Shown here: piece by piece, positions 1 through 8,665 of the stretch
Position numbering within the stretch: position 1 is the stretch's first letter
Layout of the letters: each line of letters starts with the position of its first letter
NCBI RefSeq assembly: GCF_023897065.1
Contig: NZ_JAMHIV010000009.1
Coordinates: 62,001 to 126,000 of the forward strand
Direction: 5' to 3'
DNA length: 64,000 nucleotides
DNA from: Crossiella sp. SN42
GTDB taxonomy: Bacteria; Actinomycetota; Actinomycetes; Mycobacteriales; Pseudonocardiaceae
Made by a program: the position numbers and the translations under genes
The notes under the pieces: generated by a model
Seen by the model: only the letters and a program-made list of their open reading frames with translations
Told to the model about the DNA's origin: nothing
The model's database searches: none

Positions 1-559
1 CGTCCTCGGTCAGCACCCGCACCGCCACCGCACCCGGCACCTTCGCCAGGTTCGCGTAGACCCCGGACCGCAGATCCACCACCAGCCCGTGCACCGCGGC
101 CAGCGCGGGCTCCAGCGCGGGCCGCCACAGCGACCCCAGCGGCCCGATCGCGGGCAGCACACTGCCGCCGGAGAGCCGGTAGGCCGGAATCCGATCACCC
201 GCGGCGAGCACCCCGAACAGCGCCGAACCCACCGCGAGCCGGGCGTTCGCCCTGGCCAGCTCCGCCTTGGTGAACGCGGCCACGTCCAGGGCGTCGTAGA
301 GCACCCCGGTGTAGCGCCGCAGCGCGGGCAGCGTCGGCGCGCGCCGCAGCTCGGCGTTGCGCTCCACCTCACCGGTCTGCCGCGCGGACAGGCCCAGCGC
401 GGCCAGGCTGGCCGGCACATCGGCGGACAACTCCACCAGCGCGTCCACCAGCTTCTCCCGCACCGGGTTCAGCTCGGGCGCGAACAGCCCGTCCACCGCG
501 AGCGCGGGCCCGTCGCCACCGGGCGCCTTGGTTTCCGAAGGGGGGAGCAGAACCAGCAC
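1..559 (-). CDS. yaaA: YaaA-family peroxide stress protein, 3' end cut by window edge
   Basis: The first 186 residues are present and the rest lies beyond position 1. The N-terminus reads LVLLPPSETKAPGGDG, which is the actinobacterial form of the YaaA/DUF328 (UPF0246) opening, and later segments such as RRYTGVLYDALDV and AYRLSGGSVLP fit the same family (usually about 250 aa). YaaA proteins bind DNA and limit oxidative damage by lowering free iron in E. coli; that role is family knowledge. The start is GTG at 559 or TTG at 562, because an in-frame TAG lies just upstream at 569-571. It is divergent from the acetyltransferase at 635, with a short shared promoter region of about 75 bp. Confidence 0.85.
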   Translation of the reverse strand, partial: MLVLLPPSETKAPGGDGPALAVDGLFAPELNPVREKLVDALVELSADVPASLAALGLSARQTGEVERNAELRRAPTLPALRRYTGVLYDALDVAAFTKAELARANARLAVGSALFGVLAAGDRIPAYRLSGGSVLPAIGPLGSLWRPALEPALAAVHGLVVDLRSGVYANLAKVPGAVAVRVLTED

Positions 560-634
560 CAACGCACCCTATCCGGGGACGGCGCCGGGAAATTCAGTCG
601 TCACCTCCTCGAGTGGTCCCTACCTTCCTTAGTC

Positions 635-1651
635 ATGCGGACCTCCGGCACGGACCTCGTCCATCGGCCCCTCACCACGGCCGACACGCCGGCCTGGGCC
701 GAACTGAGCGCGGCCGTGGCCAAGACCGACCCCGGCGCCGAGGAGTTCTTCGCGAGCGAGCTCGCCGAGGACCTGACCGTGCCCGGCTTCGACCCGGCCG
801 CCGACTCGCTCGGTGTCTTCCACGGCGAGATGCTGGTCGCGGTCGCCCTGGTCCACCGCAAACCCACCGGCGAGCCCGAGCTGTGGTACCGGCTGGACGC
901 CGACGTGCACCCCGACTACCGCCGCCGCGGCATCGGCGCCAACCTGCTGCGCTGGCAGCGCGAACGCGCCAGGCAGATGCACCGCGACAGCGGCAGCACG
1001 CTGCCCGGCTTCGTCGCCGCGGGCCGTCACCAGGACGCCGCGGACCACGAGAAGATCCTCACCGCGGCCGGCATGGAGCCGGTGCGCTGGTTCTTCGACA
1101 TGGAATGCGACCTGACCACACCCCCGGCCGCCGCGCCGATGCCCGGAGGCCTGCACCTGACCGACTTCCCGGTCAGCGAGGACGAGGCGGTCCGGCTCGC
1201 CCACGTGGAAGCCTTCGGCGACCACTGGGGCAGCCCGTACGCCGACCCCGAGCACTGGCAGCACCACTTCGTCGGCTCCAGCCAGTTCCGCCGCGACCTG
1301 TCCAGGGTGGCCTACGACGGCGACCAGATCGCCGGGTACGTGCTCTGCTTCCAGGGCGAGCACGACCGCGCCGCCCATGGTCAGGAACGGGTGTGGCTCG
1401 GCGACATCGGCGTGCGACGGCCCTGGCGCCGCCGCGGCCTGGCCGCCGCGATGATCGCCGACGTGCTCGCCCGCTTCGTCGAGGCCGGGGTGCCGCGCGC
1501 GGTGCTCGGCGTGGACGCGGACAACCCGACCGGCGCGCTCGGCGTGTACCGGCGCGCCGGGTTCGTGGTCACCCAGCGCTGGGTCAGCCACGGCGAACGA
1601 CTCGCGCCCGCCACCGACGAGCCGCGACCGCCGGCGCGCGACCAGCGCTGA
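635..1651 (+). CDS. Double-GNAT N-acetyltransferase
   Basis: This 338-residue protein carries two GNAT folds in tandem. The N-terminal half has [15 protein letters not shown] (acetyl-CoA binding motif A), and the C-terminal half has the clearer copy, [22 protein letters not shown], followed by [20 protein letters not shown], a typical motif B ending. Both copies keep the RRxGxG/A pyrophosphate loop, so both could bind acetyl-CoA. This layout resembles mycothiol synthase (MshD), but I see no substrate-specific signature, so the substrate is unknown. The ATG at 635 follows a weak purine run and gives the natural N-terminus; the open frame extends much farther upstream but that part is antisense to the yaaA-type gene. 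It converges on the VOC gene with 7 nt between stop codons. Confidence 0.8.
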   Translation: MRTSGTDLVHRPLTTADTPAWAELSAAVAKTDPGAEEFFASELAEDLTVPGFDPAADSLGVFHGEMLVAVALVHRKPTGEPELWYRLDADVHPDYRRRGIGANLLRWQRERARQMHRDSGSTLPGFVAAGRHQDAADHEKILTAAGMEPVRWFFDMECDLTTPPAAAPMPGGLHLTDFPVSEDEAVRLAHVEAFGDHWGSPYADPEHWQHHFVGSSQFRRDLSRVAYDGDQIAGYVLCFQGEHDRAAHGQERVWLGDIGVRRPWRRRGLAAAMIADVLARFVEAGVPRAVLGVDADNPTGALGVYRRAGFVVTQRWVSHGERLAPATDEPRPPARDQR

Positions 1652-1658
1652 GCCGTCC

Positions 1659-2042
1659 TCAGCTCGCGGCGGTCAGCTCGCCGTGGTCGGCGATGCAGAA
1701 CTCGTTGCCCTCCGGATCGGCCAGCACGGTCCAGGCCAGGCCCGGCACCTCGTGCGTGGCCAGCACCTTCGCGCCCAGCCCGACCACTCGCTCGATCTGC
1801 CCGGCCGGGTCCACGCCGCCGAGGTCGATGTGCACCCGGTTCTTGCCCGCTCGTTCCTCGGGCACCTTCTGGAACCCGAGCACGGTCGCGCCGGGCACGG
1901 GCGGCGCGGTGACCACGTAGTCGCCGTAGTCGACCGAGACCGAGGTGCCCAGCACCTGGGTCCAGAACCCGGCCAGCGCCTGCGGATCCGCGCAGTCGAT
2001 GGTCACCATGCCGATGCTCAGTGCTGCTGTCTGCTCTGCCAT
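1659..2042 (-). CDS. VOC-superfamily (glyoxalase/bleomycin-resistance fold) protein
   Basis: A 127-residue protein with the single vicinal-oxygen-chelate module. It opens with [19 protein letters not shown], the usual first beta-alpha unit, contains [11 protein letters not shown] in the middle, and ends with [14 protein letters not shown], the DPxGNxF motif typical of actinobacterial glyoxalase-like (often Glyoxalase_6) proteins. VHIDL and the Glu of GNEF are the likely metal ligands. Substrate cannot be read from sequence; such proteins range from lyases to antibiotic-binding proteins. ATG at 2042 is chosen because it gives a normal short leader. It is divergent from proS. Confidence 0.85.
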   Translation of the reverse strand: MAEQTAALSIGMVTIDCADPQALAGFWTQVLGTSVSVDYGDYVVTAPPVPGATVLGFQKVPEERAGKNRVHIDLGGVDPAGQIERVVGLGAKVLATHEVPGLAWTVLADPEGNEFCIADHGELTAAS

Positions 2043-2165
2043 GGCGGGCACGCTAGACCCCGCCACCGACAACCCGCCTGCGCTGCGCGGATACCCTTCA
2101 CTACGCTTCCGTGCGCGCCCAGTCACACCGCGCCCACCCGACACCGAAACCCCAGGAGTCCCGTC

Positions 2166-3914
2166 GTGATCACCAGGATGTCGTCGTTGTTCCTGCGCAC
2201 GCTGCGTGAGGATCCGGCGGACGCCGAGGTGCCGAGCCACAAGCTGCTCGTGCGCGCAGGCTACGTCCGCAGGGTCGCCCCGGGCATCTTCTCCTGGCTG
2301 CCGCTGGGCTACCGGGTGCTGCGCAACGTGGAGAAGGTCGTCCGCGAGGAGATGGACGCCATCGGCGGCCAGGAGGTGCACTTCCCCGCGCTGGTGCCCC
2401 GCGAGCCCTACGAGGCCACCGGCCGCTGGACCGAGTACGGCGACACCCTCTTCCGGCTCAAGGACCGCAAGCGGGCGGACTACCTGCTCGGGCCCACCCA
2501 CGAGGAGCTGTTCACCCTCATGGTCAAGGGCGAGTACGGCTCCTACAAGGACTACCCGGCCGTGCTCTACCAGATCCAGAACAAGTACCGGGACGAGGCG
2601 CGCCCGCGCGCGGGCATCCTGCGCGGCCGCGAGTTCGTCATGAAGGACTCCTACTCCTTCGACCTCGACGACGAGGGCCTCAAGCGCTCCTACGAGCTGC
2701 ACCGCGAGGCCTACATCCGGATCTTCGACCGGCTCGGCCTCAAGTACGTGATCGTCTCCGCGGTCTCCGGCGCGATGGGCGGCTCGGCCTCCGAGGAGTT
2801 CCTGGCCGAGAGTGAGACCGGCGAGGACACGTTCGTGCGGTCCCTGGAGTCCGGCTACGCGGCCAACGTCGAGGCCGTCACCACTCCGGTGCCCCCGGCT
2901 CGCCCGATCGAGGGACTGCCCGCGGCCCAGGTGCACCACACGCCGAACACCCCGACCATCGAGACCCTGGTCGACTTCCTCAACGCCGCCGGTCTCGGCC
3001 GTGAGTTCACCGCGGCGGACACGCTGAAGAACGTCATGGTCAAGGTGCGCAAGCCCGGCGACGCCGAGTGGCAGCTGCTGGCCGTGGGCGTGCCCGGCGA
3101 CCGCGAGGTCGACTTCAAGCGCCTGGAGGCCTCGGTCGCGCCGCTGGAGGTCGCGCTGCTGGAGGAGGCCGACTTCAAGGCCAACCCCTGGCTGGTCAAG
3201 GGCTACATCGGCCCGAAGGCCATCCAGGACAACGGGGTCCGCTACCTCGCCGACCCGCGCATCGTCACCGGCACCGCCTGGGTGACCGGCGCGGACCGGG
3301 CCGACCACCACGTCATCGACCTGGTCGCCGGCCGTGACTTCACCCCGGACGGCGTGATCGAGGCCGCCGAGGTCCGCGCGGGCGACCCCTCGCCGGACGG
3401 CGCCGGCACCCTGGTCACGGCGCGCGGCATCGAGATCGGCCACATCTTCCAGCTCGGCCGCAAGTACGCCGACGCTTTCGGCCTGGACGCGCTCGGTCCG
3501 GACAGCAAGCCGGTCCGGATCACCATGGGCTCCTACGGCATCGGCGTCTCCCGCGCGGTCGCCGCGGTCGCCGAGCAGAGCTACGACGAGCGCGGCCTGA
3601 TCTGGCCGCGCGAGATCGCGCCCGCCGACGTGCACGTGGTCATCGCGGGCAAGGACGAGACCCTGCGCGAGGGCGGCGAGAAGCTGGCCGCCGAGCTGGA
3701 CGCCCAGGGCATCCGGGTGATCCTGGACGACCGCACCGCCTCGCCGGGGGTGAAGTTCGCCGACGCGGAGCTCATCGGCGTGCCCACCATCGTGGTGGTC
3801 GGGCGCGGCCTGGCCAACGGCGTGGTCGAGGTCAAGGACCGGCGCTCCGGCGAGCGCGAGGACGTGCCGCGCGAGGAGGCCGTGGCCAAGCTGGTCGCCC
3901 TGGTGCGCGGCTGA
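2166..3914 (+). CDS. proS: Prolyl-tRNA synthetase
   Basis: Class II aminoacyl-tRNA synthetase that charges tRNA-Pro, 582 aa, bacterial type with an editing insertion. Motif 1 is around [15 protein letters not shown], motif 2 around [21 protein letters not shown] is clear, and motif 3 is [15 protein letters not shown]. Between motifs 2 and 3 sits the INS/YbaK-like editing domain (about residues 240-400), and the anticodon-binding domain with [21 protein letters not shown] closes the protein. The start is GTG at 2166 (MITRMSSLF), preceded by AGGAG with 7 nt spacing. It stands alone between the VOC gene and the accessory block; in M. tuberculosis proS lies close to rimP-nusA, so the following 15 kb look inserted. 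Confidence 0.97.
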   Translation: MITRMSSLFLRTLREDPADAEVPSHKLLVRAGYVRRVAPGIFSWLPLGYRVLRNVEKVVREEMDAIGGQEVHFPALVPREPYEATGRWTEYGDTLFRLKDRKRADYLLGPTHEELFTLMVKGEYGSYKDYPAVLYQIQNKYRDEARPRAGILRGREFVMKDSYSFDLDDEGLKRSYELHREAYIRIFDRLGLKYVIVSAVSGAMGGSASEEFLAESETGEDTFVRSLESGYAANVEAVTTPVPPARPIEGLPAAQVHHTPNTPTIETLVDFLNAAGLGREFTAADTLKNVMVKVRKPGDAEWQLLAVGVPGDREVDFKRLEASVAPLEVALLEEADFKANPWLVKGYIGPKAIQDNGVRYLADPRIVTGTAWVTGADRADHHVIDLVAGRDFTPDGVIEAAEVRAGDPSPDGAGTLVTARGIEIGHIFQLGRKYADAFGLDALGPDSKPVRITMGSYGIGVSRAVAAVAEQSYDERGLIWPREIAPADVHVVIAGKDETLREGGEKLAAELDAQGIRVILDDRTASPGVKFADAELIGVPTIVVVGRGLANGVVEVKDRRSGEREDVPREEAVAKLVALVRG

Positions 3915-3953
3915 ATCTGGCGTGACAACCAGGCACCGGGTACACCTGCGTAG

Positions 3954-5330
3954 GTGACTGCGCAGCTACCCCTGGACGCCAACGGCGTGGACGAACTGGC
4001 GGCTCGCCTGCGGGCGGGGGGCATCGACCTGATCGCACTGTCCTTTGTGGACAACGCGGGGATCGCGCGGGTCAAGGCGGTGCCCACCCGCAGGCTGCCG
4101 GCGGCCGTCCGGCACGGTGTGGGCGCCTCGCCCTGCTTCGAGACCTTCACCTGCGACGACCGGCCGCTGGTCGGCAAGTACCTCGGCGGACCCGACGGCG
4201 ACCTGCGGCTCATCCCGGACCTGAACCGGCTGGTGCCACTGGCCGGGCAGACCGGCTGGGCGCTGGCCCCCGCCACCAAGTTCACCCAGGACGGTGAGGT
4301 CTTCACCGCTTGTCAGCGCAGCTTCGCGGCCCGGCAGGTCGCCGCGGCGGCCGAGCTCGGCCTGGAGCTGCGGATGGCGTTCGAGACCGAGTGGCAGGTC
4401 GGGCTGCCCGGTACCGGAACCGAGTTCGTGCCCGCGTTCGAGGGGCCGGGCTACGGGCTGTCCCGGTTGTCCGCGGTCGCCGACTACGCGCGTGAACTGG
4501 TGCAGGTGCTCGACCGGCAGGAGATCCAGGTCGAGCAGTTCCACCCCGAGTACGCGCCCGGCCAGCTGGAGCTGTCCATCGAGCCGAACGACCCGGTGGC
4601 CGCGGCCGACGACGTGCTGCTGGTCCGGCACACCATCCGCAGGCTCACCGCGGCGCACGGCTGGCGGGCCAGCTTCGCGCCGACCGCGATCGCGGGCCGT
4701 TCCGGCTCCGGCGCCCATGTTCACCTGTCCGTGCACGGCAAGGACGGCCCCGTGTTCTCCGGCGGGCCCGGTCGCCACGGTCTGCGACCGGTGGGGGAGG
4801 CGTTCCTGGCCGGGGTGCTGCGCGAGTTGCCCGCGCTGCTGGCCATCGGCGCCGGGAACCCGGCCAGCTTCCTGCGGCTGCAGCCCTCGTTCTGGGCCGG
4901 GGCCTGGCAGTGCTGGGGCCGGGAGACCAGGGAGGCGGCGCTGAGGTTCATCACCCCCTCGGCCGGTCAGCGGGTCAGCGCGGCCAACGCCGAGGTCAAG
5001 TGCTTCGACGCCACCGCCAACCCGTACCTGGTCCTCGGCGGCATCATCGCGGCCGGACTCGCGGGCGTGCGCGCCGAGCTGACCCTGCCCCCGGAGATCA
5101 CCGGCGACCCGGTCGCCATGACCGAGGACCAGCGCGCCGCCTCCGGCGTGCACCGGCTGCCGACCTCGGTGCTGGCCGCCGCGGACGCGCTCGCCGGCTC
5201 GGCGGTCCTGGCCGAGGCGCTGGGCGCGCCGCTGCACGACGCGATCCTCACCGTGCGCCGCGGTGAGGCGGAACGCTTCGCCGAGGCCGGCCCCGAGGAG
5301 ATCGTCGCGCGCACCCGCTGGCTGTTCTGA
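3954..5330 (+). CDS. Glutamine synthetase-like protein (FluG C-terminal-like ligase)
   Basis: 458 aa, a glutamine-synthetase fold outside the GlnA group. Visible parts are a short beta-grasp N-domain and the catalytic domain with FETEWQVG (metal-binding Glu), QFHPEYAPGQLELSI, SGSGAHVHLSV (ATP/metal His) and the arginine-rich NPASFLRLQPSFWAGAW region. The adenylylation loop and the usual GlnA ammonia-site block are not evident. Relatives ligate glutamate to amines (gamma-glutamylamide synthesis) or belong to FluG/IpuC-like groups. The GTG start at 3954 is 39 bp after proS. The next gene, an amidohydrolase, starts at the nucleotide after this stop codon, so the two are translationally coupled and probably act together. 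The substrate is not predictable. Confidence 0.85.
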   Translation: MTAQLPLDANGVDELAARLRAGGIDLIALSFVDNAGIARVKAVPTRRLPAAVRHGVGASPCFETFTCDDRPLVGKYLGGPDGDLRLIPDLNRLVPLAGQTGWALAPATKFTQDGEVFTACQRSFAARQVAAAAELGLELRMAFETEWQVGLPGTGTEFVPAFEGPGYGLSRLSAVADYARELVQVLDRQEIQVEQFHPEYAPGQLELSIEPNDPVAAADDVLLVRHTIRRLTAAHGWRASFAPTAIAGRSGSGAHVHLSVHGKDGPVFSGGPGRHGLRPVGEAFLAGVLRELPALLAIGAGNPASFLRLQPSFWAGAWQCWGRETREAALRFITPSAGQRVSAANAEVKCFDATANPYLVLGGIIAAGLAGVRAELTLPPEITGDPVAMTEDQRAASGVHRLPTSVLAAADALAGSAVLAEALGAPLHDAILTVRRGEAERFAEAGPEEIVARTRWLF

Positions 5331-6464
5331 ATGATCACCGACGAGGTGGTCTTGCTCGACCACCACTGCCACGGCGTGGTCGACGCCGACCTGGACCGGC
5401 CCGCCTTCGAGGCGCTGCTCACCGAGGCGCCCACCGCGCACCCGGGCCGCAGCGGCTTCGACTCGCTGCTCGGCGCGGCCGTGCTGCGCTGGTGCGCCCC
5501 GCTGCTGGACCTGGAACCGCACTGCGACCCCGAGCGCTACCTCGCGCGACGCTGGGAACTGGGCTGGACCGAGGTCAGCAGACGGCTGCTGCGCGCGGCC
5601 GGGGTCGGCACCTGGCTGGTGGACACCGGGTACAGCTCGGTGTCCCTGACCACCCCCGCCGAGCTGGCCGGACTCGGCGGCGGCGTGGCACACGAGATCC
5701 TCCGCCTGGAACAGGTCTTCGAAGAGATCTCCAGAGAAGCCGATTCCGCGGGCTTGGCGGATGCGGTGGAGGCGGCGGTGCGGGCCCGCGGCGCGCACGC
5801 GGTCGGGCTGAAGAGCATCGTCGCCTACCGCACCGGCCTCGACCTACCAGCCCAGCCACCCTCGGCAGCGGAGTTCACCCGCGCCGCTGACCACTGGCTG
5901 CGCGAGGGCGGCGGCAGGCTGGCCGACCCGGTGCTGCTCGGCTGGCTCGCCCACCTGGGCGTGCGGGTCGGCGCCGAGCTCGGCCTGCCGCTGCAACTGC
6001 ACACCGGCTTCGGCGACCCGGACCTGCGGCTGCACCGCGCCGACCCACTGCTGCTCAGCGACTTCCTCGCCGCCACCCGGCACGGCAGCGCCACCGTGAT
6101 GCTGCTGCACTGCTGGCCGTTCCACCGCAACGCCGGCTACCTCGCGCACGTCTACGGCCAGGTCAGGGTTGACGTCGGACTCGCCGTGCCCTATGTCGGC
6201 GAGCGCGCCCACGAGGTGCTCGCCGAACTGCTGGAACTGGCCCCGTTCAGCTCGGTCTGCTACTCCTCCGACGGCTACGGCCTGCCTGAGCTGCTGTTCC
6301 TGGGCGCCAAGCTGTGGCGCCGCGGCCTGGGTCGCCTGGTCGACGCCTGGCTCGCCGACGACGCCCTGTCCACCAGGTCCGCCGAACGCCTGGTGCACGG
6401 CATCGCCGCGGGCAACGCCACCAAGGTCTACATCCATGTGCGCCCGAATGGAGCAACCGGCTAG
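5331..6464 (+). CDS. Amidohydrolase-2 family metal hydrolase (FluG N-terminal-like)
   Basis: 377 aa, TIM-barrel amidohydrolase. Metal ligands are readable in order: HCH at residues 12-14 (LLDHHCHGV), Lys in VGLKSIVAYR, His in QLHTGFGDPD, His in LLHCWPFHRN, and Asp in CYSSDGYGLPE. This set matches the amidohydrolase_2 group found fused to the N-terminus of fungal FluG and next to glutamine-synthetase-like genes in bacteria. The ATG follows the upstream TGA directly (TGAATG). The likely role is hydrolysis of an amide or gamma-glutamyl compound made or used by the ligase partner; that link is inference from gene order. Confidence 0.82.
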   Translation: MITDEVVLLDHHCHGVVDADLDRPAFEALLTEAPTAHPGRSGFDSLLGAAVLRWCAPLLDLEPHCDPERYLARRWELGWTEVSRRLLRAAGVGTWLVDTGYSSVSLTTPAELAGLGGGVAHEILRLEQVFEEISREADSAGLADAVEAAVRARGAHAVGLKSIVAYRTGLDLPAQPPSAAEFTRAADHWLREGGGRLADPVLLGWLAHLGVRVGAELGLPLQLHTGFGDPDLRLHRADPLLLSDFLAATRHGSATVMLLHCWPFHRNAGYLAHVYGQVRVDVGLAVPYVGERAHEVLAELLELAPFSSVCYSSDGYGLPELLFLGAKLWRRGLGRLVDAWLADDALSTRSAERLVHGIAAGNATKVYIHVRPNGATG

Positions 6465-6555
6465 GCGGAATCGCCCACATCGCTTATGAGTCTGTTGAAA
6501 CGCACCTCCTTTAGTTCGTATCTGCTGGTCACAGCGATCTTGTGTGCTGGATCTC

Positions 6556-8436
6556 ATGCGCCCTGCACGCACCACACTGACCCTGCTGACCGCGGTGACC
6601 GCCGCGTTCGCGGGCACCCTGGCCGCCCTGCCGGCCACCGCCGCCCCCGCCCCGCCGGGGATGTCCGTCGTCGCCAACGAAACCCAGCCGATCTACTCCC
6701 ACGCCGAGGCCATCCGCGAGACCGTCTACATCGAGTCCGCGATCGACAGCGACTCCGACGGCAAGCCCGACCGCATCGCCGCCGACGTGATGCGACCCAA
6801 GGAGACCAACACCGCGGGCCTGAAGTCACCCGTGGTCATGGAGGCCAGCCCGTACTACCGCGGCACCACCGCGCGGGAACGCGCCGTCGACGCCGACCGC
6901 CAGATCCCCGGCACCGCGCCCCGCGGCTTCGGCCGCTGGTACGACGAGTTCTTCGTGCCGCGCGGCTACGCCGTGGTCGAGGTCGAGATGCAGGGCACCT
7001 CGCGCTCCACGGGCTGCCCGACCACCGGCGGCAAGGAGGACACCGCCTCCATCGCGGCCTCCATCGACTGGCTCAACGGCCGCAAGAAGGCCTTCTACGC
7101 CGACGGCAAGCCCGCGGTCGCCTCCTGGAGCACCGGCGCGGTCGGCATGCTCGGCGTCTCCTACAACGGCACCCTGCCCAACGCGGTGGCCACCGCGGGC
7201 ATCGAGGGCCTCAAGACCATCGTGCCGATCGCGGCCATCTCCAGCTGGTACGACTACACCCGCGACCAGGGCATCGGCTACAGCGGCGGCTGGGACCGGC
7301 GCTACCCGGAGTACCTGGCGAACTACGTCATCAGCGCCGAGGCCAAGACCAAGTGCGCGGCCAAGGTGAAGGCCCTCGGCGACAACGCCGGTGACGACAC
7401 CTTCGACTACACCCCGTTCTGGCAGGAGCGCGACTACCGCCCCAACGCCGCCAACATCAAGGCCTCGGTCTTCGTGGTGCACGGCCAGGAGGACTGGAAC
7501 GTCAAGCCCGGCCACTACTCCAAGCTCTGGTACGAGCTGGTCAAGAACAACATCCCGCGCAAGATCTGGCTGCACCGCGGCGCGCACCTCGACCCGATCG
7601 GGTTCCGCCAGGCCGAGTGGCAGAAGGTCATGCACAAGTGGATGGACCACTGGCTGGTCGGCCTGGACAACGGGGTCATGAAGGAGCCGATGGCCGACAT
7701 CCAGCGCCCCAACGGCGCCTGGGAGACCCACTCCACCTGGCCACAAGCCGGCACCGCCGACGCCAAGCTGTACTTCGGCCCGGCCGCCGCGGGCGCGGTC
7801 GGCTCGCTGAACAAGACCGCGAGTACCGGCACCCAGTCCTTCACCAACAACAGCAGCCAGACAGAGGCCACCGCGGTGTCCACCCCGGAGACCACCAAGG
7901 CCAACCGGCTCGCCTACCTGACCGCCCCGCTGGCCAAGAACACCACCCTGTCCGGCACCACCAAGCTCGACGTCACAGTCACCCCGGACAGCAACAGCAC
8001 CCCGCTGACCGCGGTGCTCGTCGACTACGGCCCGGCGACCACCACCACACTGTCGGACAAGACCCCGGAGCAGTTGCTCACCGAGTCCTGCGAGGCAGCT
8101 GACCTGGCCATGCGCACCGGCTGCGCGGCCCCGCCCGCGGAAAGCCAGGCGGCGGCCACCTACCAGGTGGTCACCAAGGGCTCCATCGACGTGAAGAACC
8201 ACGCCTCGCTCAAGACCGGCACCGCGCTGACCCCGGGCACCGCCTACCGGGTGCGGTTCGAGCTGCACCCGAAGGACTACGTGTTCCCGGCCGGGCACCG
8301 CATCGGCGTGGTCCTGGTGGCCAACCTGAGCAGCTACGTCTCGGTGGACGCCGCCGCCCGTGGCGTCCGGGTGTCCCTGGCCAACAGCAGCATCGATCTG
8401 CCCCTGGTCGGCGGCGGCACCGCCCTCGGCGGCTGA
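6556..8436 (+). CDS. Secreted Xaa-Pro dipeptidyl-peptidase-like serine peptidase (S15/CocE family), copy 1
   Basis: 626 aa with a signal peptide (RPARTTLTLL hydrophobic core, cleavage near PATAA at about residue 30). The alpha/beta-hydrolase triad is visible: Ser202 in GVSYNG, Asp313 in HGQEDWNVKP and His344 in RGAHLDP. A C-terminal jelly-roll of the X-Pro dipeptidyl-peptidase type follows (from about residue 390, including SIDVKNH and FPAGHRIGVVLVAN). The family cleaves Xaa-Pro dipeptides or esters outside the cell. ATG at 6556 is chosen for the clean signal peptide; GTG at 6544 is possible and neither has a strong Shine-Dalgarno. A near twin follows at 8666. This copy has a longer C-terminal loop with two extra cysteines (LTESCEAADLAMRTGC) absent in the twin. 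Confidence 0.88.
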   Translation: MRPARTTLTLLTAVTAAFAGTLAALPATAAPAPPGMSVVANETQPIYSHAEAIRETVYIESAIDSDSDGKPDRIAADVMRPKETNTAGLKSPVVMEASPYYRGTTARERAVDADRQIPGTAPRGFGRWYDEFFVPRGYAVVEVEMQGTSRSTGCPTTGGKEDTASIAASIDWLNGRKKAFYADGKPAVASWSTGAVGMLGVSYNGTLPNAVATAGIEGLKTIVPIAAISSWYDYTRDQGIGYSGGWDRRYPEYLANYVISAEAKTKCAAKVKALGDNAGDDTFDYTPFWQERDYRPNAANIKASVFVVHGQEDWNVKPGHYSKLWYELVKNNIPRKIWLHRGAHLDPIGFRQAEWQKVMHKWMDHWLVGLDNGVMKEPMADIQRPNGAWETHSTWPQAGTADAKLYFGPAAAGAVGSLNKTASTGTQSFTNNSSQTEATAVSTPETTKANRLAYLTAPLAKNTTLSGTTKLDVTVTPDSNSTPLTAVLVDYGPATTTTLSDKTPEQLLTESCEAADLAMRTGCAAPPAESQAAATYQVVTKGSIDVKNHASLKTGTALTPGTAYRVRFELHPKDYVFPAGHRIGVVLVANLSSYVSVDAAARGVRVSLANSSIDLPLVGGGTALGG

Positions 8437-8477
8437 CCGGATGACCTCACCCAACAACGGGTAACACCAGGTCAACC

Positions 8478-8512
8478 GTGGTCCCGCCCGGCAGCGCGCC
8501 GGGCGGGACCAC
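8478..8512. terminator. Strong hairpin after the first S15 peptidase gene
   Basis: A perfect 14-bp stem (GTGGTCCCGCCCGG with its complement) closes on a 7-nt loop, 42 bp after the stop codon. There is no T-run, as is common for actinobacterial terminators. It separates the two paralogous peptidase genes, so the second is probably transcribed from its own promoter. Confidence 0.75.
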
Positions 8513-8517
8513 CGGCC

Positions 8518-8600
8518 GTTCCGTGACCAACGTCCACAACCGGACAACCCGAAAGTTGTTCGGCTCCGAAACATTGGGCCATTAGGCCGATTCACGGAAC
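8518..8600. promoter_or_regulatory. Region with 9-bp inverted repeat upstream of second S15 gene
   Basis: GTTCCGTGA at 8518-8526 is repeated in inverted orientation as TCACGGAAC at 8592-8600, bracketing about 65 bp that also include a smaller GGCC-ATTA-GGCC dyad. The pair ends about 65 bp before the start codon of the second peptidase gene. It could be a looped operator or chance; no regulator is assigned. Confidence 0.3.
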
Positions 8601-8665
8601 CTGGTCGTCATGTGTGCTGTCAGCGGCCATGCCTCGGTGAGGCAGGTATGGCCGGAGGAGGATTC

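Noticed and set aside
1659-3635. Long open frame on the minus strand across proS
   Set aside because: Only its C-terminal 127 residues are a gene (VOC). The rest is antisense to proS and made of Arg/Val/Asp-rich GC-frame text.
3966-5798. Minus-strand frame across the GS-like and amidohydrolase genes
   Set aside because: It is antisense to two well-supported genes and lacks any family signature.
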